DNA of 64,000 nucleotides from Galeruca laticollis (taxonomy: Eukaryota > Arthropoda > Insecta > Coleoptera > Chrysomelidae): NCBI GenBank assembly GCA_963921935.1, contig OY998175.1:209824655-209888654 (forward strand), in the 5' to 3' direction. The notes beneath the pieces were generated by a model. That model was given only the letters and a program-made list of their open reading frames with translations. It made no database searches and had not been told where the DNA came from. Each line of letters starts with the position of its first letter. Positions within the stretch are counted from its first letter, which is position 1. The translations under genes and the position numbers were made by a program. This document shows, in pieces, positions 1 to 9,960 of this stretch.

Positions 1-192
1 AACAAAATTAAATGCATTTAAACTTATTTATTAGAATAATCTTACGGTAACAAACAACAATAGAAAAAAAACTAATTGATTAATTATTATAAAGTGAAAA
101 ACAAAGTGAACGTTCCTTAAATACCAGTCTTTTTTGAAAAAGCCACAAAATACCATACTTTCATTTTATGGCTTGAATTTTTACTTTTGAAT
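1..192. other. piggyBac 3' flank, no gene
   Basis: AT-rich sequence downstream (on the minus strand) of the piggyBac stop codon. I see no coding potential and could not identify the terminal repeat or a TTAA target with confidence. Confidence 0.5.
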
Positions 193-1758
193 TTAGTCAA
201 TAATTTCAACGCATTCTTTGCATGCTGGCGTCACATGTTCCAAACACATGAATTTCTTACATTTAAAACAACGATATTTTGTTTTTCTGCTTTTTTTACT
301 TGAACAATAAGAACATCGACCATATACCAAATTTGTAGGGGCTTCATTTGCTTCGCCAGTGATATTGTAAATTTCTCCAATTCTCAACTTAATTGTTTTG
401 GGAAGCTTTTTGGTATAAAAACGTTTCTTTGTATGTGGTTCGAGCAACTGGTTGCCCAGATTTTCTAAAAAGACTCCTATTCGAAGTTTTGTCTGTACAT
501 TGTTCTTATATATGACATAAGCGTTAATGCCTGCTATATTTAGCGCACCATAGAAAATGACCATCGGCCAACGTCGCGTTATACGTGCACAGTTGTACGC
601 CGCACATAATTTATCGACAGTTTCTACACCACCTTTGGTTCTGTTATAATCAATGATCATGTCAGGTTTACCTGTTGTTCTGTCTATTGCATCATCTCTA
701 AGCATTTTTGAGAGAAGAAATACATTCTTGTTCTTCCGAGAAATATACGATACTAGAGTACATGTCTCTTGAAAAGCGAACATAGAAGCCTTCTCTGGTC
801 TTTTTAATTCCATCTCTTCTGGAATCTGTGGCTTATCATTTCTCAGGGTACCCGTGAGTGTTAATTTGTAGTCCTTGAGAAGTTTATTTGCTAATTCAGT
901 GCTAGTAAAAAAATTATCCGTTGTTACATTGCGTCTGGACCCCCACACTGGTTCACACAGCCTAGGAACCAAAGAGATATTTGATGTGTCAATCTTATAT
1001 GGACCTGTTGGTTGTTGACCCACATATAACTCCAGTTTGGCAGTGTAAAACATCTTTACATCGACCAGAGAATTTACTTTAATTCCGTATTTATTGGGTT
1101 TAGACGGCATATAAACTCTGAACCCACAACGTCCTCTAAATCCCCACAACATTTCGTCAACAGTTGCGTACTGAGAAAGAGAAAAATACTTTGGTAGATT
1201 AGCATTAAATTTGTCATAAAAAGTTCTCACTGCTGCCAGTTTATTATATTTTTGCCGTTCTAGTCTTGTCGCTTTGTCGTCTAGACGAAAATTCTGGAGC
1301 AATAGTTTGAATCTTTGTAATGACATTGTCAGTCTGATTATCTCGAATCCCATGCCATCTGCTCGAAAGATATCGACAACGTTGTGATTATTACTTCTCA
1401 TTTTACCGGCAATATAAAGCAATCCAAGCAGAGCCTTTATTTCATCTTTGTCCGTTGGCCTTGCCGTTCTGTTAGGTTCTGAATATTGCTTCGTTTCAAT
1501 CTCCATATTGGTGTATGTAACAATATTTTCTATCATTTCATCTGTTACAAACAAGGACCAAATTTCGGCTGCTACTGTCTTCTGCTTGGATTCTCCTTTT
1601 ACTCCCGGCAATTGCGTTATAATATTGTCCGCACGAGTTCTGATATTTTTACAGTATTCTAAATGTTTCTCCCACTTTGTGCCATCTTTTGCTATGAAAT
1701 AAGCTTCACGATGTCGACTCAAGTTAGGTTCAATAACTTCAGTCTCCTCATCAGACAT
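193..1758 (-). CDS. piggyBac-type transposase (DDE_Tnp_1_7)
   Basis: This 521-residue ORF matches the piggyBac family, which cuts and pastes DNA at TTAA sites. All three catalytic aspartates are readable: D201 in TVDEMLWGF, D281 in VTTDNFF and D370 in MIIDYNRTKGG. The C-terminus ends in a cysteine-rich zinc-binding domain (residues about 478-517, CSYC then RCFKCKKFMCLEH and CKEC) like the piggyBac family's CRD. The core is uninterrupted. The ATG used here is preceded in the same frame by a long acidic stretch (DSDSS, EDNVD) back to a stop at about 1879-1881, so the true start is probably further upstream. That acidic N-terminus is usual for the family. Likely a recently active or domesticated copy; the reading frame alone cannot tell which. 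Confidence 0.9.
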   Translation of the reverse strand: MSDEETEVIEPNLSRHREAYFIAKDGTKWEKHLEYCKNIRTRADNIITQLPGVKGESKQKTVAAEIWSLFVTDEMIENIVTYTNMEIETKQYSEPNRTARPTDKDEIKALLGLLYIAGKMRSNNHNVVDIFRADGMGFEIIRLTMSLQRFKLLLQNFRLDDKATRLERQKYNKLAAVRTFYDKFNANLPKYFSLSQYATVDEMLWGFRGRCGFRVYMPSKPNKYGIKVNSLVDVKMFYTAKLELYVGQQPTGPYKIDTSNISLVPRLCEPVWGSRRNVTTDNFFTSTELANKLLKDYKLTLTGTLRNDKPQIPEEMELKRPEKASMFAFQETCTLVSYISRKNKNVFLLSKMLRDDAIDRTTGKPDMIIDYNRTKGGVETVDKLCAAYNCARITRRWPMVIFYGALNIAGINAYVIYKNNVQTKLRIGVFLENLGNQLLEPHTKKRFYTKKLPKTIKLRIGEIYNITGEANEAPTNLVYGRCSYCSSKKSRKTKYRCFKCKKFMCLEHVTPACKECVEIID

Positions 1759-1997
1759 ATCTTGATCGGTGTCTGTATTCTCGTTCTGAAAGTCTACGTT
1801 ATCTTCTCCAAGACTACTGTCGCTGTCATAAGCATCTTCCTCACTTCCATCGGATTCAGCTTCAAAGACGCTGCAGCCTTATTTGTTCGTCTTCGTAACT
1901 CCCTGAAGCCATTTTCTTCAATAGAATCTAAATAACGATAAATAAATGACGGGATACACAAATGAGTAAGTAACTGTGTTTGTAAATAAATTTTCAT
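1759..1997 (-). pseudogene. Frameshifted N-terminal part of the piggyBac gene
   Basis: Directly upstream of the piggyBac ORF. One frame gives an acidic stretch joined to the transposase (1759-1878). A second frame gives a piece containing ENGFRELRRRTNKAAAS (about 1880-1940). The switch at about 1880 suggests a 1-2 base indel or an unrecognised intron at the 5' end of the gene. Inference only. Confidence 0.4.
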
Positions 1998-2028
1998 CTT
2001 ACCTTATTTGACACAGTTATCAGTTACA

Positions 2029-2265
2029 CTGAAGCTAACGTCCGTCTTTAGCACCGACCACGTGTTACTTCAAGACTAACATCCGTCGCTGAGACCGAAT
2101 TGGTTCAGAACATCTGATATGTTAGACACATGCAACTCACGATTTAACAGTGAGGAGAAGTATTCGGGATAGGAAGGTACTAAAAGCCATCGGGCTGTAT
2201 CGTAACACATTCGAAAGTTTTCGTGAAAAATGCAAGCTGTCGGTCTCTGAGACGGTACGTTAGCT
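2029..2265. repeat. Short direct and inverted repeats beside piggyBac
   Basis: A motif of about 30 bases (CTAACRTCCGTC followed by AGACCGA or similar) occurs twice in direct orientation at 2029-2058 and 2067-2098, and once inverted at 2240-2265 (CGGTCTCTGAGACGG). They lie just 5' of the piggyBac gene, so they may be its subterminal repeats. No matching copy was found on the 3' side. Confidence 0.4.
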
Positions 2266-2275
2266 CCGAAAGGTT

Positions 2276-2470
2276 AATAATTTACACACGAAAATTAAAT
2301 TTACATTAGAAGTTGAAGAATATAACTCATTGAATTTTCTTGATTTAAATATTCAAATAGTTAAAAGTCTACTTGATTATTCAGTTTACAGAAAACTAAC
2401 ACACACTGATGTAACTATTCCATACAACTTCAATCATCGCATGTCACATAAATTGGCAGCATATAAATCA
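2276..2470 (+). pseudogene. Penelope-like element fragment (RT end)
   Basis: About 195 bases that match 3048-3258 and 15300-15480 closely. In one frame they read YSVYRKLTHTDVTIPYN, the part of a PLE reverse transcriptase just after the palm. It is a direct duplicate of the segment 770 bases downstream, separated by unrelated DNA. Non-functional. Confidence 0.7.
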
Positions 2471-2479
2471 ATGACCTTT

Positions 2480-2745
2480 ATTTAAAAATTCGATTTCACT
2501 ATTTGTAAAATTAGTGTCTGAAAGATTTTCAAATCGTGGTGCAAAGTGTGTTGGTATGTACACTTTCATGATGTTTGGAGTATTGAATTCTGTGTAGTCT
2601 GTGTTCAAGTTTTCTTAGTTTTTATTCGTATTTCATACATTTTTTGTGCTTCATAGTGCTCACTCTTTCTCAGATTTTGTCATACAGTGAAATTCTACTG
2701 GATGTATTTGGAGTGTGAGTTCAGAATATACAACTTTTAGGTAGG
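2480..2745. other. Unassigned insert between PLE pieces
   Basis: T-rich sequence with no reading frame, no terminal repeats that I can see and no similarity to other parts of the window. It interrupts two PLE fragments. Confidence 0.4.
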
Positions 2746-2749
2746 TGTC

Positions 2750-3739
2750 TAAGGAGTAGTAAGAAAGTTACTAGAGGATAAAAATATTATTCCAGGAATA
2801 AAATCAGGTATATTTAATTCATTTGATGAACGTATTAATCACAATTATTCCACTTTTGACAACAAGGCATAATTTTAAAAATGAAGGTTTACCAACGGGA
2901 AGCCATATATCACCAATTTTGGCAAACATTTTTATGGACAGTTTAGAAAGAAAAACATTTTAATGTAACATTTCAAAAAATGTCTTATTTTGGTGTAGAT
3001 ATGTAGCTTGTTTTATAGGTAATGAACGATAATTAGATGTATTTTTCCACCATATTAATAATTTACACCCGAAAATTAAATTTACATTAGAAGTTGAAGA
3101 ATATAACTCATTCAATTTTCTTGATTGAGAAATTCAAATAGTTAATAATGTCCTTGATTATTCTATTTATAGAAAACCAACACACACTGATGTAACTATT
3201 CCATATAATTCCAATCATCCCATGTCGCAGGAATCAGCAGCATATAATTCAATGATATATAGAGCATTTTCAGTTCCTATGAACAAATATAATTTTGATA
3301 GAGAAATTAATACAATTAAAGAAATAGCAACATCCATTACATATGATAAATGAATTACTTAATAAAAAAAGAGGAAAAAGTGGCGTTATAACTAATATTT
3401 CCTAAACAAACTAAAGAAATAAAAGTGTTATAAAACCATCACAAATGCAGGAAATATTTCTAATAATATTTCAAAGATGATATCTTTAGCAACAAATACA
3501 ACAATTTCTTTTAAAACAGAAAGTAATGTGGGGGCAAAAATGTTAAATGTAAAAACAAAAATACCTCCATTAAAGAAGTGAACACTTTCGAGCATACCGA
3601 CTAAAACAACCACAGGATTCCCACTATGCAAAACATTCATTGATACCTAACACAGAACTAGAAGTACTACATAATATATTTGTGATAAGAAACAAGAACT
3701 GGATCTTCTTGGAAAGTTAGAAATTAGAAGACACTTAGT
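2750..3739 (+). pseudogene. Penelope-like element, RT to linker, degraded
   Basis: Collinear with the better preserved PLE at 14.9-16.2 kb. It starts in the RT fingers/palm (VRKLLEDKN), passes the region equivalent to GLSIGSPISP (here disrupted) and ends near the C-terminal ELEIRRHL. Many stops and frameshifts are present. The GIY-YIG core is deleted at about 3575-3620, where the sequence jumps from the linker to the segment coding for a PDKSHYAKH-like motif. PLEs encode RT plus a GIY-YIG nuclease; this copy is dead. Confidence 0.8.
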
Positions 3740-3917
3740 CGGCTCGCATACCGAAGCAGTAGCAATGAGCAACTAACAATAGACAATAAGCAACACGCAA
3801 TATATGTTACGTTGATCTAGTACATCAAATCAATAATATCGCTTATTTGCTTATTCTAGAATTCCGTTGTTCGCGCAAACGAAATTAATAAATAATAATA
3901 AAAATTACTAGTCTCAA

Positions 3918-5983
3918 ATGTCGTCGTCTGATGAGGATGAAGCAGTAATAATGTGGCAGTATATGCGAAGGAGAAATAGGAAACGAAGACGATATTTGAT
4001 TCATCCTTCCTTTCATGTACTCAAGTATCATGGAGCAATGAGTTAAAGGTCCATCCCACCCAATTTCAGAACTGCTATCGGATGAGTCCAGATACTATTT
4101 CAACATTAGTGGAGATGTTAGCACCTTATATTACCAAACAAGATACTAACTATACAGATGCGATCATACCACAAGAGAAAGTATTAATTACACTCCGGTA
4201 AGGTATATTAAGTATATTTAATATTTGAAACAGTAGTATTTTAATGAAAAATAAACTTAAAAAATACATTACAATAGTTAAATTAGAGTTATTGAAAAGA
4301 CAAGTTTCCTTCTGATAAACCTGGCGCGAAGGTCTGAATATATGTTTGTACAGGTGTTGGTTGTTCTTCATATTCTCTTGTTAAAAACGAATGACTTGAA
4401 TGAGTTGAAACATTGGACTGAGCTGAGTAGTTGGAATAAAAGCAGGGCTGGGAGCTGGTGTTGATGCCACTACTACAGTCTTACTTGGCGGTGGACCACC
4501 ACAGAGTAGCTCGTCTAGAAGCTCAAGTGTTTCACTTTCAAACTGTCTCTTTTGATAGTCAGTTAATTTTGCTACATCTGTTAGAAACTGCAGATCTGGA
4601 TTAGACTTCTCTTTAGCTGAATAGGGTGTTTAGGTTTTGCCTTGACGAAGTCTATAAAGCATTTATCAGCCTCATTAAGGGTACTTGTAGAAACTTTCCT
4701 CCGCTTTTCAGAAGATCCAATGCTTGTAGTATTTGAACATCGCTCTGCAGTAGATGAGTTTTTTGTTCGAAAACTTTTAACGACAGTTGTGACATCTGTG
4801 TGCTTCTCTTGAGACTCTACTAAGGCTGTAATGTCTTGTTCTGAATTATCGTCATTATTCATCTTTGCTTCCTCATATTCACTATCTTCTTCATTTAAAC
4901 TGTGCTCTGTTTCTGTAGGTAAATTTCCGTGTTGCCGTTTGGATTTCATGAACGGCGTAACGAACTACATTACATCTTTTAAGTAATAATCTTTAATTTT
5001 CTTGGCTCCGCTTCCTGATGGGGGGTTTTTCATGCTTTTTGCAAGGGTCGTTCGAAGATTCTTCCACTTTTCTTTGCATTTGGGAACCTGAAAAAAAATA
5101 ATTATATAACTTTGTTGCAGGTATCTGGCTACAGGATGCAGTTTTCAGGCCCTCGCCCATATATTTATGAGAGGAGATACTACTATATGATTAATTGTTG
5201 AAGGATGTACAAAGGCTATATGGCACGTTCTTCAACCACTGTTTATGTCTGTTCCAACAGATGCAATTTAACAATCTACGGCACAACGATAGTACGAATT
5301 ATGGGATATTCCAAACTGTATAGGCTCCATCGATGGGAGGCATTGCCGAATAAAAAAATTTTACAACACCGGATCGCACTATTATAATTACAAGAGTTTT
5401 TTTCGGTGGTACTGATAGCCTGTGCAAATGCTGATGGAATTTTTCTAACCATTGATGTCGGTGAAGCAGTGACGGTGCAGTTTTCCGGTCTTCCAATCTT
5501 GGAAGATTGCTAAACAAGGAAAAACTTCTTATTCCAAAGGCAAGACCATTGCCAAATGATGATGTAGATTTTCCATTTTACTTTGTAGGAGACGAGGCAT
5601 TCCCATTACAAAAAATTTTATGCGACCATATCCACAAAGGATTTATGATATTGGGAAAAGAATATTTAACTACAGATTATCAAGAGGCCGAAAGAGCATT
5701 CGGAATGCTAGTATCTAAATTTGAAATTTTTCAAAGGCCAATATTATGTTAAGAGGATACAGCGATTTTAGTAATTAAAAGTGCTTGTGTTCTCCATAAT
5801 TTTATAAAACTCGTAGAGGGTAGGTTTTCAATTCCACAGATTGTGAAAGATAATAACCCGACACTTAGAAATCCACCAGTACCACCTGTTAACCAGTCTG
5901 CTTATGAATTACGTGATTACTTGAAATCTTATTTTGTTAAACCCGAAAACGCCTTAGCTTGGCAAGGTAATTATACCGTGTAA
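3918..5983 (+). pseudogene. Harbinger transposase (HARBI1-like), 2 exons
   Basis: Exon 1 starts MSSSDEDEAVIMWQYMRRRN and, after a frameshift near 4045, continues YRMSPDTISTLVEML. It ends at 4197 on CG|GTAAGG. Exon 2 opens at 5121 after TTGTTGCAG, and the junction restores R-YLATG. Exon 2 holds the DDE nuclease: IPNCIGSIDGRHCRIKK (first D), IACANADGIFLTIDVGE (second D region), then VGDEAFPL (the E), ending WQGNYTV at the stop 5981-5983. At least four frameshifts or stops (near 4045, 5195, 5500, 5690-5750) make it non-functional. The 923-base intron carries the antisense MADF exon. Confidence 0.8.
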
Positions 5984-6165
5984 TCAAAAATTGTAATAAA
6001 TAAATACCTGCTACTTACTAGATAGTTTTAATTCCCTTGCATTGGCACTCCACGACTTCTCCACTACATCTCTTTTGCTATGGTCTTGACGTATATAGTC
6101 GTAAATACATGGATACTTTCCACCAGCTCCACAAACTTTATATTACAAGCCGGATCGTCCGACAT
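4381..6165 (-). pseudogene. Harbinger-associated MADF-BESS protein, 2 exons
   Basis: Exon 1 (6165-6019) starts MSDDPACNIKFVELVES and, one frame over, continues IYDYIRQDHSKRDVVEKSW, the first half of a MADF DNA-binding domain. It ends at a GTAAGT donor. Exon 2 (5087-4381) follows TTTTTTTCAG and reads CKEKWKNLRTTLAKSMKNPP, the second half of MADF. A serine- and acid-rich linker follows, then (after a frameshift near 4620) a BESS-like helix LQFLTDVAKLTDYQKRQF and a proline-rich tail, with stop at 4383-4381. In Harbingers the partner protein binds DNA and helps import the transposase; that is known of the family, not shown here. The exact junction phase does not close, consistent with decay. Confidence 0.75.
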
Positions 6166-6178
6166 GTTCAAGAATAAA

Positions 6179-6180
<2 letters not shown>

Positions 6181-6218
<38 letters not shown>

Positions 6219-6236
6219 TAGTAATAATAACAATAA
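6181..6236. repeat. (TAA)n microsatellite, 5' flank of LINE
   Basis: About ten perfect ATA/TAA units followed by imperfect ones. It marks the 5' junction of the R4/Dong-type LINE fragment downstream. Confidence 0.9.
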
Positions 6237-7175
6237 GTTACAGTTGATGATGGATACTCGGCACTAAACCTCGCCGACGGGGAACCTAATAGGGAAAATG
6301 ACTGCATCAATAAAATGAAGGAAACTTGGCAGGTAAAAGTGTTACATGGCAGATATTACAACTCACTGCACCAGGAAGATGCAGATTTCAGAGCAACGAA
6401 TACTTACCTCATGACGGGGTACTTGTTTGCGGAAACCGAAGGCGCAGTCCATGCAATCCAGGACCATGTGGTGGCAACGCGTTGCCACCAGAAATATATC
6501 ATTAAAATGGACATCCCAAACCCCCGCTGTAGACTCTGTAATGAGGAATAGGAGACGATCCAGCACATAATATCAGCCTGCACCCAATTAGCCCCCACCG
6601 CTTACCTGAGTAAACACAACAATATGGGAAAGGAGCTACATCTCGCTGTGACCCAAAGAATAAATCTAAAAAAAGGAAAAACACCAGGGTACAAACATCA
6701 ACCGTTAAGTCTAGTTGAAAATGAGCACTATAAAGTCTATTGGAATACTTTGATATGAACAGACCGAGAAGTTCAACACAACAAACCGGACATGATCGTG
6801 CTAGATAAAAACAGCAAATCTGCGATCATTATTGATTTTTTGGTCCCACTGGACGAAAATCTGGGGAAAGCTTATAAAGACAAGATAGTGCGATATCGTC
6901 CGCTAGCAGATGAGGTAAGAGATTTATGGAATTTAAGAAAGGTAAAGATCAAACCATTCATAATTTCTGCAAATGGCTTAGTGCACGTTAAAGTAACTAA
7001 ACACCTGGAAGAGCTAAGCATATCTCGACATATCTGTGGTTTGATGCAAAAAGTAGTAATTCTGGGAACAACTGCAATTGTCCGAAGAACACTAACCCCC
7101 TAATTAAGTAGTTTTATACCTTGATGCAACTGCGTCCGGTAGAAACTGCTACCACCAACCACGTACAAGTGTGAA
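6237..7175 (+). pseudogene. R4/Dong-type LINE, 5'-truncated (zinc finger + RLE)
   Basis: The C-terminal part of a LINE that carries a restriction-like endonuclease. Two main pieces: 6315-6551 ends in the zinc knuckle CRLCNEE, and 6792-7103 carries the nuclease with KPDMIVLD (the D sits just upstream of the ORF start), IIIDFLVPLD and later KDKIVRY, i.e. a PD..D..K layout. The last residues (VILGTTAIVRRTLTP) match the end of the longer copy at 32.4 kb. Stops separate the pieces. It ends GTGTGAAAAAAATAATAAT, so both ends lie in TAA repeats. Confidence 0.8.
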
Positions 7176-7200
7176 AAAAATAATAATAATAATAATAATA
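7176..7200. repeat. (TAA)n shared by two LINEs
   Basis: Short TAA run that is both the 3' end of the plus-strand R4/Dong-type copy and the 3' tail (TATTATTATT on minus) of the CR1-like copy on the other strand. Confidence 0.8.
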
Positions 7201-7560
7201 CTTTATTCATCCTTTTTGATCATAGTACATGATGTAGGACAGGTCAAACAGAGAAGAGGATATTACATTGAATACCACTTACTTATTCATTAAACACTTA
7301 AATTAAAATCGTTTGCTTAAAAACTCTGACACATCATAGAAACATTCGACAATTAAAAATTTTTTTTAAGTTTTTGTTTGAACACATTGAAATCGCTCTC
7401 ACATCTTATACAGATTTTAGGTTAAGATTTGATTATTTTGAATGATTTCTCTGCTTATGAAATTTTGTACATTTTATTACCTCTATTAAAACGTTATCAG
7501 AACACGAAACAATGAACCAAAACAACTTAAAGATAAATATAAAACCCTTCTATCTTGCAT
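7190..7560 (-). pseudogene. CR1-like LINE 3' end, 5'-truncated
   Basis: Read on minus, the sequence ends GGATGAATAAAG followed by TAT repeats, a typical CR1-clade 3' end with an embedded AATAAA. Just before it, a broken frame gives RCESDFNVFKQKLKKNF, similar to the conserved C-terminal FNVFKxxLK motif of CR1/L2 reverse transcriptases. Only the last few hundred bases are present. Confidence 0.55.
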
Positions 7561-7599
7561 TAAGCTAAATCGATAGTATCGTTCTATTAATGCAAGATA
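7551..7599. repeat. 12-bp inverted repeat (hairpin)
   Basis: TATCTTGCATTA at 7551-7562 is perfectly inverted at 7588-7599, with a 25-base loop. No function assigned. Confidence 0.6.
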
Positions 7600-7722
7600 A
7601 AAGAAACTTTCAATTGCATGAATATTCAATACAACCATGTAATACTTTAAAAATTTCCATAAATAGCATAAATAACGGACAAATAAAAACAGGAGCTAGA
7701 ACTGTACGCTATAATATATATT

Positions 7723-7990
7723 AAGTCAATCACAAGGTCACTTCTTGGACTAGCCATAAATAATTATTAAACTAGTAGGCATCAGATGAAATGTAGCTTC
7801 TGTCATTCTGAAAACAAAACAATTGTCAATTTCATAGAATGTTCACCATTTGTTCATTATATTGTGGAATTATTTAGAAACAGTTCGTTTCATTCAAAAT
7901 AGTAATATGAGTAGATTCCACAAAGTAAGGGTCGAAACAATAAATTTCATCTACATACATATTATCTCTCTCAAATAATCTAATATAAAC
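7723..7990 (+). repeat. PLE terminal repeat copy
   Basis: Matches the 3' terminal region of the PLE at 16,310-16,510 (same motifs TTAAGTCAATCACA, GGCATCA.ATGAAAT, ATTGTGGAATTAT) and, inverted, 9040-9305. With the inverted copy it brackets about 1 kb of unassigned DNA. Confidence 0.75.
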
Positions 7991-9039
7991 TATAACCGAA
8001 TAAATCATGATTACATCCCTCACAGTTCCCGGTTTGTCATTTGTCATCCCTTCCGACCATAAAAATCAAAATAGTCTGTCAGTGGAGCTCACTAATTGTT
8101 CTGAAATTAACCCCGAGCAAACAAATTAATCGCTTCTTTTGGTCCCCGTTACAAAAATCTGACGGGATAAGTCCACCACTTTTGAAACATCCCCCTATCT
8201 TAGGGCGAAGGATCGATCTCATAGACGTAGGCGCTTTATATTTATTTTTCTACTTCTGCTACCAAAACCGCACTTTGAACACGGGTTTGACATGCACAAA
8301 ACGACTTTTTAAACACTAGTGTTTAAAATGCGAAAAGTCACATCTCGTTTATCTTTTGTTTATTAAACGTCAAATCAAGTGTATCTTTTGTATGTTAAAT
8401 TTGCATGCTCCTTGATAATTTTGTTATTCTGCGTCATTTGATTTATCAGTCAGCTGTCAGTCATCGTCCGTCATGTAATGAATATAATTCAAATATAATA
8501 TAATGTTTTCCTTCCCGCGGCGAAGAAAAAGTAAAGTAAGCACCTCGTGTTAAAAACGTCTTTAGTCACTCGTTTCACAAGGAACTAGTTCCGCTTCGCT
8601 TCACTCGTGCCTAGTAAAACTAAAGGAACCGTTTTACACTTGGTACTTAATATACTATTTTGACATAAAATTTATATTCTAATTTTGTTAAAATGAGGTT
8701 GTGTTAAATTGAGACTGATTACTGAAATTTGGTACTGGTGCTCTGGCTACGGTCATCCTGTTCTAGATTGGTCGACTGCTGCCTGAGCTTAGCCACCACC
8801 TACAATTCTATGAAATTACTGTACTATTAGCTGTGAAAGTTGCTACATCCGTTCATAAGATATTCAACGGAAACTGTAAATAAAATATGAATTTCGGAAC
8901 TTGTCACTGAAATTTCTACATATTTTCCTTGATGAAACCGGCGGAAAATCGAGCTTACAAATCAGAATATTGCTTTATCAAGCCGTATTTCTCCCAAGGT
9001 TTTCGCACGTTTACAGTTTTTAGTGATTCACATCAAACT
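7991..9039. other. No gene seen between inverted PLE repeats
   Basis: About 1 kb without a credible reading frame (8041-8319 is open but unlike any family I recognise). It contains a perfect 22-base palindrome, TTTTAAACACTAGTGTTTAAAA, at 8307-8328. Confidence 0.5.
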
Positions 9040-9565
9040 CGTCATCAATTATCATTATTAAAGTAACTGTCTCGACCCTTACTTCGTGGAATCTACTCAT
9101 TTTACTGTTTTTAACTGAAACTTACTGTTTCTAGATAATTCCACAATATATTTAATAAATGTTAAAAATTCTAAGAAATTTGACAATTATTTCGGTAATA
9201 AATATAATCGTCAGAATGACAGAAGTTACATTTCATTTGATGCCTACCTGATTATTGATAATTATTTTTGGCTAGACCTACCTTGTGATTGACTTAATAT
9301 ATGTCAGTAGAAAAAAGAAGAATGATATTACAAATATTAAAGCTTGGATATTATTAGCTCTATGGGTATATCCTGGATATCTTATTCCAATTAAGATCAA
9401 TATAACTGTGCAATGAGATAGAAAACCAGGAAAAATATATCTGCTGATCTTTACAATTATTACTTAAGAAGACAGTTTAAAAGTGGAGAGCTCCCTAAAT
9501 TTATCTGTTCATTGACGACTTCATATTGTGGGTTTCTTTAGTGCCTTCTAATTTCCAATTATTCA
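9040..9565 (-). pseudogene. PLE 3' part (C-terminus and terminal repeat), inverted
   Basis: On minus this reads through the last codons of the PLE nuclease (LEIRR, then NLGSSPLLNCL) and the 3' terminal repeat, collinear with 16,050-16,500. It abuts, head to head, a plus-strand PLE N-terminal fragment at about 9565. Confidence 0.8.
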
Positions 9566-9960
9566 AAGGCTAAACATCAAACAAAAAATGACATCACAGT
9601 TTGCAATTCAATCAAAAAGAAAGTAGAAAATAATAACCTAGAAATTACAAAATCTGACAAGGGGAACGCCACTGTCATATTGACAACTAAAGATTATAAT
9701 TCAAAAATATATAACTATCTAGCGATGTACAAGTTCTTAGACCAGATCCAACAAAAATCCAATAATGTAAGAGATATTGTTAATCATTCAAATTATCTTT
9801 TAAGTGATTACGAAAGAAAGTCCATCAATAATAAAAATTCTCATTCTCCACAATTATATGGAACCGTTAAATTACTTAAAATAACGAAACCAATTAGACC
9901 AGTAGTTTTTTATGTTAACACTCTTAATAATATATTAGGAAAAAAACTTAACAATAAGGT
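9566..9960 (+). pseudogene. PLE reverse transcriptase N-terminal fragment
   Basis: The frame around 9655-10015 starts in KSDKGNATVILTTKDYNSKI, the PLE 'NKG.ATVI' motif, and includes QLYGTVKLLKITKPIRPVV (the 'YG..K.HK...PIRPIV' motif of the RT fingers). It stops at about 9960, where the pogo-like element begins. No catalytic YxDD is present in this piece. Confidence 0.75.

Larger units (their letters stand above)
3740..6180. mobile_element. PIF/Harbinger DNA transposon with interleaved genes
   Basis: Contains a HARBI1-like DDE transposase on the plus strand and a MADF-BESS DNA-binding protein on the minus strand, the two-protein content expected of Harbinger elements. The order along plus is: transposase exon 1 (3918-4197), MADF exon 2 (4381-5087, antisense), transposase exon 2 (5121-5983), MADF exon 1 (6019-6165, antisense). 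The left edge abuts a PLE at about 3739 and the right edge abuts a TAA repeat at about 6180. Terminal inverted repeats were not identified, so the boundaries are approximate. Confidence 0.7.

Noticed and set aside
1448..1935. Plus-strand ORFs opposite piggyBac
   Set aside because: Shadow frames; the minus-strand frame has full transposase motifs.
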